Part shown: piece after piece, positions 8,400-15,245 of the stretch
How positions within the stretch are numbered: position 1 is the stretch's first letter
How the letters are laid out: each line of letters begins with the position of its first letter
From: Asterionellopsis glacialis
Lineage: Eukaryota > Bacillariophyta > Plagiogrammaphyceae > Rhaphoneidales > Asterionellopsidaceae
Direction: 5' to 3'
Length of the DNA stretch: 15,245 bases
Assembly (NCBI GenBank): GCA_014885115.2
Contig: WKLE02001459.1
Location: 1 to 15,245 of the forward strand
Made by a program: the position numbers and the translations under genes
Notes under the pieces: model-generated
Seen by the model: the letters and a program-made list of their open reading frames with translations, nothing else
Database searches by the model: none
What the model was told of the DNA's origin: nothing

Positions 8400-9740
8400 T
8401 TACTTGACCATCAACCCTAATGTCATTCCACCCAATAATACGTAAATGCTATATTTCAACATTGTTTGGCCTTTGGATAAAGGCAAAAATGTAGCCCGTG
8501 CAATCATACATGTGCCCACCAACCATGATATCATATAAAAGGGTATAGTACTAGTAGCAAACATAGATCTGAATCCTTTGGTAAGCATGGTGAAGCATGT
8601 CGTCCATACAATACCATAGGCTATACGATGAGATAGTTTCGTACCCACTACTAAAGGTACTGTAGATTTACCACCTTTTTTATCAATATCCACATCTTCT
8701 ATATCTTTTAAAATTTCACGTGCCACACCTACACCCATCCCTACAGATGCCAATCGTATTAATTTTCCAAGGACAGCAGTAGATGTGGATGTAAGTTGAG
8801 TGGCCAATGCAGTAGTACCAGCAGTTGCACTCAAAAAGACAGCTCCTAAAAGTGGTGATATACCAAGATAGCCAACAATTAAATTTTTCAATAAGAATAT
8901 CTTTTGTAATCCCATGGCATATAAAACCATGATACCAAGATTAGATGCAGTCCATAATCCAAAGTTGTTGGTGGCAACAGTTGCTGTAGCTGCTGTGGCG
9001 GTGGATGTTGGCATTAGGTTATTTTCTGGTCGGAGACCTAATCCTAAAGATATTGCCGTTAGGATAGATACAAATGCCCATCCTTCGGAAATCGATATTC
9101 TTCCAGAGGGCAATGGACGTTTCTGTTTCGATAGTATAGCTTTGGGATTTGAGTCCATGGTATAATCTACACAATCATTCATGGCCATACCTACACCATA
9201 AGATAAATACACAGATAGGATGGATGATATTGTAGGTTTCGTCGAGGTGACTAAACATCCAACGATAAAGGCACCCACAGCTTGTAAAATTGTATTCCAA
9301 CGTATGAATTTGAAATAATCTATACATTTCTCATACAATACATGTGCTACACGACGTAATGATGATTGCTGCTGATGCTGATGCTGTTGTTGTTGTTGGT
9401 ATTGTGATTGACGATAATCTAATGCATCATGTAAGCTGGTATCAATTTGTTGACTTGCTTCTATAAATCGTGTCACAGTTTGTCGTGTCAATTCCATATC
9501 TTCTTCTTCTGATTCGGCTGGTTTCGCAGGTGTACCACTTCCACCACCTTTGCCTGACATGTATAGTTGATTCGTGTAAAATTGTTTTTGTTGTCGTTGA
9601 TGATGATGATGATGAGCTGGATGATACGGATTTCGCGGATACGCAAACGAAGAAGGTGGAAGAAATGCATTTGTAATTTCAATAGAAATTATCATCATAA
9701 GCATAAATCCAGCAATGATGGCACTGTGAAGATTCGTCAT
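8400..9740 (-). CDS. UbiA-family prenyltransferase, probably plastid-targeted
   Basis: The 446-aa product starts with a signal peptide (residues 1-25) ending in TNA, followed directly by Phe26-Leu-Pro-Pro. This matches the diatom bipartite plastid presequence rule of Phe at the +1 site. A His- and Gln-rich low-complexity segment (about 43-127) precedes the membrane domain. The two Asp-rich motifs of UbiA enzymes are present: N188-D189-xx-D192-xxx-D196, then QKRPLPSGRIS, and D346-xx-D349-xxx-D353 in REILKDIEDVD. Several hydrophobic helices lie between and after them. UbiA enzymes move a polyprenyl chain onto an acceptor for tocopherol, plastoquinone, menaquinone, chlorophyll or ether-lipid synthesis. 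The REIxKDIED form resembles digeranylgeranylglyceryl-phosphate-synthase-like members more than chlorophyll synthase or homogentisate transferases, but I cannot assign the acceptor. The AATGAC start leads straight into the signal. Confidence 0.85.
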   Translation of the reverse strand: MTNLHSAIIAGFMLMMIISIEITNAFLPPSSFAYPRNPYHPAHHHHHQRQQKQFYTNQLYMSGKGGGSGTPAKPAESEEEDMELTRQTVTRFIEASQQIDTSLHDALDYRQSQYQQQQQHQHQQQSSLRRVAHVLYEKCIDYFKFIRWNTILQAVGAFIVGCLVTSTKPTISSILSVYLSYGVGMAMNDCVDYTMDSNPKAILSKQKRPLPSGRISISEGWAFVSILTAISLGLGLRPENNLMPTSTATAATATVATNNFGLWTASNLGIMVLYAMGLQKIFLLKNLIVGYLGISPLLGAVFLSATAGTTALATQLTSTSTAVLGKLIRLASVGMGVGVAREILKDIEDVDIDKKGGKSTVPLVVGTKLSHRIAYGIVWTTCFTMLTKGFRSMFATSTIPFYMISWLVGTCMIARATFLPLSKGQTMLKYSIYVLLGGMTLGLMVK

Positions 9741-10161
9741 TGTTGTAATTATTTATTTTTTTATTTAAATTCTTCTAGTCTCGCGATGAAACTATTTTTC
9801 GAAAAACGACCTCAAACTTGAACCGTATTTATTTCTTCTACTGAAATGAACTTTGTTTGTTTCCCTCACGATAATAATGTAGTCTAGGACTCTAGAGAGC
9901 TTTTACAGTGATACCATCATCTGCTTCTGTGTTATAACACGCAGCCGACTGTTGGTTTGTTCAGTTACCTTGTCGCCTTACGTACGCGTCCCGTCTTCTT
10001 CGAACTTCTATATACGTTTGAGAGAGATCGATACAAAAAAGAAGTATTATAAGATACTGTAGATTGGCTTGTCGTTGTGATGACTTGGCTGAAAGTTTCA
10101 AGTTCGTTTTATCGAGAGTTCCCTACAGTAATTCAAGACTCTCTAGAGAGAGCTAGGATCT

Positions 10162-10194
10162 GTAGGTCCTACCTACTTCCTATGCAGGTCCTGC
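10162..10194. repeat. Two 11-nt palindromes with an AGGTCCT core
   Basis: GTAGGTCCTAC (10162-10172) and GCAGGTCCTGC (10184-10194) are each perfect palindromes around a central T, share the 7-nt core AGGTCCT, and start 22 nt apart, about two helical turns. TGACGTCA follows 3 nt after the second copy. The spacing suggests paired protein-binding sites on one DNA face; this is inference. Confidence 0.5.
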
Positions 10195-10197
10195 CAG

Positions 10198-10205
10198 TGA
10201 CGTCA
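10198..10205. promoter_or_regulatory. CRE-like palindrome TGACGTCA
   Basis: This is the second perfect TGACGTCA in the window, upstream of the nuclease gene and next to the AGGTCCT palindromes. A further TGACGT core lies at 10398-10403, overlapping the possible splice donor. bZIP binding is the known role of the motif in eukaryotes; occupancy here is inferred. Confidence 0.38.
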
Positions 10206-10326
10206 ACAAAAGATCCAGGCAGATCAACTCACGGAGGTAGTCAAGAAAGATCGATACTGGCTGACCGTCTGCACCGTACCTGGTAGATACCGTACTTAAT
10301 AAAACCTTATTTCTAATCGATCCAAA

Positions 10327-10695
10327 ATGAAACTATTCAGTCGTGTTTGTTGTATTTCAGCTTTGTACATGATGTGTATCGTATCAGGTACAGACTGTGA
10401 CGTAAGACTTCCTTGTGCGTGGACACCATCATTATGTAGGTCGTCTAGAGAGGACTCTCTAGAGAGGTTGGATCCTCTCTCTCTCTAGAGTAGACTCTCT
10501 AATAGAGAGGACGTAAAGAACGGGGGGATGTCTGGATCGTGTCCTGATCGTGTCTCAATCCGGGACTGATCAAATCACTCTCTCTAGAGAGCTTCTTTTT
10601 ACGTTTCTCTAGAGGTCTCGTTTCATTTCTCTTTGCAGGCCAATCTTTTGTTTCTCTTGTCTCCTGATGAATGCCAACCCTTTGTTTCATTGTAA
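10327..10695 (+). other. Possible small secreted-peptide ORF or upstream ORF with intron
   Basis: An ATG at 10327 opens a frame whose first 20 residues look like a signal peptide (MKLFSRVCCISALYMM, then CIVSGT). Unspliced, it stops after 53 codons inside the palindrome cluster, at about 10488. If the GTAAGA donor at 10402 is joined to the CAG acceptor ending at 10638, the frame continues to a stop at 10693-10695 and gives a 43-aa peptide ending in PFVSL. It is out of frame with the nuclease, so in that transcript it would act as an upstream ORF. It may equally be chance in a 5' leader. Confidence 0.22.
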
Positions 10696-10718
10696 GAACA
10701 GTACAGCAGTATAAAGAA

Positions 10719-12503
10719 ATGGATCGTCTCAAAGATATCGTGTTCCAAGTGGTAAAGACTACGCGTCTCCTACTTTTAGTACTTTTATTTTCTACACCAC
10801 TACTACAGGGGGTATCAGGTCAATTTGACTTTGGTGGTAATGATAATGGTAATAACAGTAATCATGAACAAGACCTAGTAGTATGTTATGGAAATGGAAC
10901 TTTCCAACAACAAATAGATCAAGGGAAATCTGTAGTCGTTGGAGAAATACCTCTTGGTTTAATTAATCTTCAAATATATCTGAAATCGGATCAAGATGTG
11001 GATATACAACTGAGGTCAGGTGAAACACACATTATTGATTGGCAAAATGGGATACTTTCGAATGATAGCAAGGAAACCAAAGTATGGAGAGGTGATGTTA
11101 TTACCTATAGCGGGTATAATGGTGTAGATGGTATTGATTTGGGCAATGAATATGTTCTCTTTGAAGATGATGATAAACATGGCATTCAAAATTCATATAC
11201 CATGTATGCCTATGGGTATCGATCGGGATATGCTACTATAACATATTCATGGACCGATAGGAAAGGGTGTACGAGTACGGATGAAAACAATAATAATAAT
11301 GGAGGAGAAGAACAGGGGCAAGGAGAAGAATCGTCCCATGATTCATCTGGGTCTGGAAGTTTTAGTCAATCTATACCCCATAATGATATTGTACTTGTGG
11401 GTGATCTTCCTGCCGGTCTAACAGATGTATATGTTCGACTTGAAAGTACAGTTGATATTGATATTCAATTGTACGATGAACAAGTAGATATTGCAATTAT
11501 TAATTGGGAAATTGGTATTATGAAACGTTCAAATTTTGAACGACTCCTCTACTTTGAGGATCCTAATAATGATGATGGTAATAATGTGTACATTGAATAT
11601 TCTGGTTACAAAGGTGAACAACGACCAGATACATTTGGGCATGAATATATTTATATTTCTGGTACACTCCCTCGTACATTAACATTGAAAGTATTGGGTT
11701 ATGCAGCTGGAGATGCAACAGTTACATATAGTTGGGGATATTATGTTCCCATAATGGCGGCGGCGGAGGCGACAGCAGCAGTAGCTTCGAGTAGCAGCAA
11801 TCTTAACAAGGACAGGATGAATATTCTTCACAACATAATTGATGAGCATACAGAATTATCATACAGCCAATGTTGGCAAGCACTTCAAAGGACCGATCAA
11901 GATGATTCTAATCCTAACAATGTCATGGCACTGTATTCACGCAATTCCATTCCCAAGGCAGAAAGAGACAATGGCAACAATGGTGTCGATGCTTGGAATC
12001 GTGAACATGTGTGGGCGAAATCGCATGGTGACTTTGGTACCCGAAAGGGAGCTGGTACAGATATTCATGCGTTACGAGTAGCTGATAAAACTGTAAACAG
12101 TGAACGTAGTTCCAAGGACTTTCATGTGGGTGGTACCCAACTCAACAAGGAAGAACCCAAACAAGACTGTCCTCTTTGTAAGGAAACAACCAATACTTTT
12201 GAACCACCAGATGAAGTCAAGGGAGCTGTTGCTCGAATGATTTTTTATATGGCTATCCGTTATAACGGTGATATTAGTAGCAATGGTGTTACCTTGACTG
12301 TTGTTGATGAAGTTGGTACTCCCTTTGGATCAAGTACTAGAGGTAATGGCACTATTGGAAAGTTAAGTACATTGAAAGCTTGGAATAAACAGTATCCTCC
12401 AAGCGACGAAGAATATCACCGGAATAACCTAATTTACGACATTCAGGGTAATCGAAACCCTTTCATAGACCATCCTGAATGGGTTGACGAGATCTTTCCG
12501 TAA
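10719..12503 (+). CDS. Secreted endonuclease-I-family nuclease with two tandem N-terminal domains
   Basis: The preferred start at 10719 (GAAATGGAT) gives 594 aa; an in-frame ATG at 10671 would add 16 residues. Numbering here uses that longer form. A signal peptide ends near residue 50 (GVSG before Gln). Two related beta-rich domains follow, about 88-194 and 240-355, each starting VG-acid-xPxGL, passing DIQL, then YSGY and G-x-EY, and ending TYSW. They are separated by an Asn/Gly/Glu-rich linker. The C-terminal part (about 383-606) is endonuclease I: WNREHVWAKSHG with Glu445-His446, TDIHALRVAD, Asn476 before SER as the likely metal ligand, a CPLC insert (500-503), GAVARMIFYMAIRY, and QGNRNPFIDHPEWV. 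Family members cut DNA or RNA non-specifically using Mg2+. Scavenging of external nucleic acid phosphate is plausible but inferred. Confidence 0.88.
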   Translation: MDRLKDIVFQVVKTTRLLLLVLLFSTPLLQGVSGQFDFGGNDNGNNSNHEQDLVVCYGNGTFQQQIDQGKSVVVGEIPLGLINLQIYLKSDQDVDIQLRSGETHIIDWQNGILSNDSKETKVWRGDVITYSGYNGVDGIDLGNEYVLFEDDDKHGIQNSYTMYAYGYRSGYATITYSWTDRKGCTSTDENNNNNGGEEQGQGEESSHDSSGSGSFSQSIPHNDIVLVGDLPAGLTDVYVRLESTVDIDIQLYDEQVDIAIINWEIGIMKRSNFERLLYFEDPNNDDGNNVYIEYSGYKGEQRPDTFGHEYIYISGTLPRTLTLKVLGYAAGDATVTYSWGYYVPIMAAAEATAAVASSSSNLNKDRMNILHNIIDEHTELSYSQCWQALQRTDQDDSNPNNVMALYSRNSIPKAERDNGNNGVDAWNREHVWAKSHGDFGTRKGAGTDIHALRVADKTVNSERSSKDFHVGGTQLNKEEPKQDCPLCKETTNTFEPPDEVKGAVARMIFYMAIRYNGDISSNGVTLTVVDEVGTPFGSSTRGNGTIGKLSTLKAWNKQYPPSDEEYHRNNLIYDIQGNRNPFIDHPEWVDEIFP

Positions 12504-13332
12504 AAAAGAACTATTCAAGACGAGAAAAAAATTCCACGTCTCCAAGTAAAGCTAAAAAAAATTTCAGCATGCAATTTTTATCAAAAAGCAAATTTCTTTA
12601 AATGCTAGGTGGTCAACCCTAAATTTATTTGGGGGTTGAGTCTTGTATCAGTTGATTCCGTGCTCTCATCCCTCCAATTTCATTTGGTTGCTTCGGTAGT
12701 CTATACCATTTAGATTCTGAAAACGGAGAATCACCTGATAGACGCGATCAAGCTTATATTGATAGAATGATTCATTACCAGTCAATTTTAATACAACTGC
12801 AGTACTTGTAGGTCCTCCAAGTGTACAAAGCAAAAAAGTGTTTTCCTGGATCTCATTCTCTTTTTGCAGTGCTGTGGTACAAAAAAAACTAGCAGCCTTG
12901 TACTATGACTATGAAATAAATAATTCTACATGATTCAAATCTTTTCTTCCCGCCCTATATTTTCTTGATTTAAAATTTCTTCCTTTCGGATGAATCAAAA
13001 CCCACTTCAATTCCTCTGACATGTCAGTATATAAATAAGTCTACTGACGAGGAACTTCAAGAAAACAATCTAGAATTATAATGTGATGACATATTGATAA
13101 TACGGTCAACTAGTTCAAGAGTATCAATGTCATGGGTAATCCCATAATGACTGGCTTCCCAACAAGGAATGACTTCACTTCATTCATTCTATACCCTTTA
13201 TATTTCTTCATGAAAGTGCCAGCATGGAAGTAATGTCTTTGTAGTAGCAGTCTTCATTTTGTCGTGGTAACGATGTTGTGTTATTATTCTTACAGTGTAA
13301 GTTGTTACTGCTATATATGGTTTCAGTTAGTA
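12504..13332. other. Long convergent 3' intergenic stretch
   Basis: This 829-nt AT-rich gap lies between the stop codons of the nuclease and F-box genes. I find no open frame with protein-like character and no tRNA or rRNA signature. One hairpin is present (12613-12639). The gap is larger than the other convergent spacers here (510 and 85 nt), so an unrecognised non-coding RNA or long 3' UTRs are possible, but the sequence does not show either. Confidence 0.5.
12613..12639. other. Hairpin in the nuclease 3' flank
   Basis: The arms TCAACCC (12613-12619) and GGGTTGA (12633-12639) are perfect complements around a 13-nt AT-rich loop, 110 nt after the nuclease stop codon. It could fold in the 3' UTR and affect RNA ends or stability. 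A 7-bp match with a short loop can also be chance. Confidence 0.35.
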
Positions 13333-14589
13333 TTATGGATTCTTTTCATACAGTGGTATACCTTGTATATCTACACGATCTACACATGCATAATATCCAG
13401 TATGATCAAATTGTTTTGAATTTTTCCCTACAAGTGTAATGGTTACAACATTAGCAACTATTCCTGGTTTAGGAAATAAATAGTTCTGTACATTCACACT
13501 TTGTGAATTTGGTAAATCGTATATTTGTGATTCATATACAGGTGTTTGATTCTTCAATAAACTTTCAATGACACCTTCATCACATTTAGCACGACGTTGA
13601 TGATGATGTTGATGATGATGATTATGATTGCGATTATTGAATAGTACATGATTTTGTCCTTCTTGTATTATCTTACAAGGATATCCTGGAAGTATACAGG
13701 TAGTAGTAGTAGTAGCAGCAGCAGGAGCAGTCAGAGGTGTTGGTGTGTTTGACAAAGATGGTGCCTCCAATTCATCCTTATCGGATTCATTGGGATTTGT
13801 TTGTGTTTTTGTGTCAGTATTATTGATTAGATATGCACGAATAATCAGCTGTTTCCATGTGTAACACGTTTCATCATCAAATGGATCTATCAATGGTTTA
13901 ATAGAAACTTCAGTGAGTAAAGATATGGGATATTTTGTTGTAAATAACAAAGTTTCATTTGTGTCATTGCGTTCCGACGGACGTGAGGACCACCATGAAT
14001 TACCACCACTACTAGCATTTGCCAATGAAATCATGTTTCTTGCTAGATTAGAAAAAATAGAAGTTAAATACCCAGCAGCAAAATCATTTGTAGAATTTAT
14101 AGGTGCCAATACATTTTCAAGTTGTTCTGAAACAAATTCAGTTGTGGATGCTAGACATACTCTATATTCAGGTGATGCAAGTATTGCCGTTTCTTTTGAA
14201 ACAAGGACAGACCCATTCTTCAAAAAATGAGGTAGTAGTACTGTGTTCTTTTGACATTCTTGTTGGTCTGCTTGTTGTTGATCATCATCGTCAGTGTCAG
14301 TGTCAGTGTTGCCATTTGAAGAAATAGCAGCTGCAAAGATACAACAACGTTGTAGTTGATGAATTGATAAGTTTGGAGGATGACCATGATGACTACCACT
14401 GCCACTATTCTTGTCATTGTTGTTGTGGTATTGTTTCCAAAAATGCTTCCATGATGACTTTCCTTCCTCCTTTTCGTCAAGTAACATTGTTGCAAATCGT
14501 TTTGATACAAATACTGTATATCGTAACAAATCCAAGGGAGGTACCCAGCAAAGTATTTCTAAAACCAAATCATCCGGAATGTCATTCAT
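13333..14589 (-). CDS. F-box protein with an uncharacterised C-terminal domain
   Basis: The first in-frame ATG is at 14589 in an AAAAAAATGAAT context, giving 418 aa. An F-box lies at about residues 4-45: IPDDLVLEILCWVPPLDLL, then a conserved VSKRF turn and a Trp-rich end (SSWKHFWKQY). F-boxes bind Skp1 in SCF ubiquitin ligases, so this is probably a substrate adaptor in cytosol or nucleus. The middle carries low-complexity blocks: an Asp run near 100, Thr/Pro/Ala-rich sequence near 280, and a His/Asn run near 320. The last 90 residues look like an ordered beta-rich domain with VANVVTITLVGK and GYYACVDRVDIQGIPLY close to the end. I do not recognise this domain; WD40, kelch and LRR repeats are absent. 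It is convergent with the nuclease gene. Confidence 0.75.
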   Translation of the reverse strand: MNDIPDDLVLEILCWVPPLDLLRYTVFVSKRFATMLLDEKEEGKSSWKHFWKQYHNNNDKNSGSGSHHGHPPNLSIHQLQRCCIFAAAISSNGNTDTDTDDDDQQQADQQECQKNTVLLPHFLKNGSVLVSKETAILASPEYRVCLASTTEFVSEQLENVLAPINSTNDFAAGYLTSIFSNLARNMISLANASSGGNSWWSSRPSERNDTNETLLFTTKYPISLLTEVSIKPLIDPFDDETCYTWKQLIIRAYLINNTDTKTQTNPNESDKDELEAPSLSNTPTPLTAPAAATTTTTCILPGYPCKIIQEGQNHVLFNNRNHNHHHQHHHQRRAKCDEGVIESLLKNQTPVYESQIYDLPNSQSVNVQNYLFPKPGIVANVVTITLVGKNSKQFDHTGYYACVDRVDIQGIPLYEKNP

Positions 14590-15245
14590 TTTTTTGGTTG
14601 GTTGGTTTCGTTCTTTGTTTTTGGTGGCAGTAAGGATGTTCAAGTGACTGAATGAGTGTGTGCGCTACTTAAAGACCTTGATGTTCCGTTACGTGACCTC
14701 TTTGGAAACAAAACATATATGACAAATCGAAGAATGAAATGCGTGTCAAGAGAGATGCTTAGTGTACTTTGAAAGTTTGCGTGGAGAAGCGTGGGTCTTC
14801 TAGTCTAGAAGATTAGCACGTCTCGGGCTCTCTACGTGAGGATGAGAAATTGTCGAAGCGTTGTTCTGGGTCGGTATGATGTGTTACCAACCACTCTGAA
14901 CTCGTCGTAGACATGTTCGTTCGCTACTGACTAGGTTGGCTCGCCATACTCCTAATCTTCTTCTCTTGATGGCGGCGGAGGGAGTTGTTGAGTTGTGTTG
15001 TGATGTTTCGAATAAATACGGTATAATAACTGGTAGGAAACTAGAGAGACCTGTGCACAGGACCTTACCGTACCTGAGGTAGCTTCTACCAATAGCGGAA
15101 GTACGGTGAGTCCTCTATGAAAAAATTGTACCAGGTTCCTGTAAGACTACCAGTACCTCTACTCCCCTACAGTAGTATCAAATCTCCCACTGGTTATGAG
15201 CTCATTTTCAGGATCTCCCACTCAAATCTGTGGGAGAAGGTTGGT
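14590..15245. promoter_or_regulatory. Upstream region of the F-box gene, to the window end
   Basis: No gene is supported in these 656 nt. Short perfect palindromes recur: TCTTCTAG-T-CTAGAAGA (14796-14812), CCTGTGCACAGG (15050-15061), ATGAGCTCAT (15196-15205) and a hairpin at 15214-15237. CTAGAGAG occurs at 15041-15048, and GGTA/TACC words are frequent from 15030 onward (e.g. TTACCGTACCTGAGGTAGC). These match the style of the other 5' flanks. The part nearest the window end may belong to an unseen neighbour. Confidence 0.4.
15214..15237. repeat. Perfect hairpin with 8-bp arms
   Basis: TCTCCCAC (15214-15221) and GTGGGAGA (15230-15237) are exact complements around an 8-nt loop. An extra direct copy of ATCTCCCAC lies just upstream at 15182-15190. 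The unit may continue beyond the window. It could be a dimer-binding site or the edge of a repeat; no transposon gene is seen. Confidence 0.55.

Larger units (their letters stand above)
9890..10614. repeat. Dispersed CTCTCTAGAGAG palindrome cluster
   Basis: Perfect 12-nt copies lie at 10139-10150, 10455-10466 and 10580-10591. Further 8-nt cores, CTCTAGAG, lie at 9890-9897, 10483-10490 and 10607-10614. A variant CTCTCTA-A-TAGAGAG occupies 10495-10509, and a half-copy TCTAGAGAGG starts at 10444. All lie between the two divergent start codons, most within 280 nt of the nuclease start. Being self-complementary, the copies could also pair with each other in RNA. Confidence 0.8.
9741..10718. promoter_or_regulatory. 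Divergent intergenic region upstream of the UbiA and nuclease genes
   Basis: This 978-nt region contains no well-supported gene but is rich in structured motifs. It has a cluster of CTCTAGAG palindromes (9890-10614), two 11-nt palindromes around AGGTCCT (10162-10172, 10184-10194), TGACGTCA at 10198-10205, TGACGT at 10398-10403 and TACCTGGTA at 10277-10285. A good splice donor (GTAAGA at 10402) and a pyrimidine-tract acceptor (TTTGCAG ending 10638) could bound a 237-nt 5'-leader intron of the nuclease gene. The roles are inferred from position. Confidence 0.45.

Noticed and set aside
9360..9620. CTG/GTT and GAT microsatellites in the UbiA gene as possible mobile or regulatory repeats
   Set aside because: They simply encode the Gln/His-rich low-complexity segment of the protein and keep the reading frame.
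10077..10286. 69-codon plus-strand open frame in the UbiA-nuclease gap
   Set aside because: It runs through several regulatory-looking palindromes and its product has no signal, domain or biased composition.
12504..13332. tRNA or other structured RNA gene in the long convergent gap
   Set aside because: No T-arm GGTTCGANTCC-like box or cloverleaf spacing was found on either strand by eye; only one 7-bp hairpin was seen.
14590..14643. Upstream extension of the F-box frame by 18 codons
   Set aside because: The extension would need a TTG start; the first ATG in frame is at 14589 in a good context directly before the F-box.

Overview
The window looks like nuclear DNA from a diatom or a close ochrophyte relative. 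Four things point there: a secreted protein with a long Pro-Thr/Ser-Pro linker, a style common in diatom extracellular proteins; a plastid-type presequence whose predicted signal-peptide cut lies directly before Phe (ASAFAP-like); compact genes with few short introns; and a peroxisomal (SKL-ending) bifunctional beta-oxidation enzyme. No prokaryotic operon structure, tRNA, rRNA, transposase, CRISPR array or virus-like gene was seen. Species cannot be fixed from this sequence.

Layout: (1) a plus-strand SGNH/GDSL-hydrolase-like protein (378-1727). (2) A minus-strand secreted, PT-rich, possibly GPI-anchored protein encoded by two exons with a 151-nt intron (2238-4464). (3) After a divergent promoter region full of TACC/GGTA palindromes, a plus-strand enoyl-CoA hydratase/3-hydroxyacyl-CoA dehydrogenase (5343-7622). 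(4) Convergent to it, a weakly supported minus-strand two-exon gene of unknown function (7708-8255). (5) A minus-strand, probably plastid-targeted UbiA-family prenyltransferase (8400-9740). (6) A second divergent intergenic region with a cluster of CTCTCTAGAGAG palindromes, two TGACGT sites and a short signal-peptide-like ORF. (7) A plus-strand secreted endonuclease-I-family nuclease preceded by two copies of an unrecognised domain (10719-12503). (8) An 829-nt convergent gap, then a minus-strand F-box protein (13333-14589) and its upstream region to the window end.

The genes do not form one obvious pathway. Three encode secretory-route proteins (SGNH protein, PT-rich protein, nuclease), one is peroxisomal, one is plastidial and one is probably an SCF ubiquitin-ligase adaptor. 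The most unusual material is non-coding. Regions next to gene 5' ends are dense in short perfect palindromes, while the 3'-to-3' gaps hold almost none that I could see. The best protein novelty is the duplicated domain fused to the nuclease. I found no clear evidence for a new multi-gene system.
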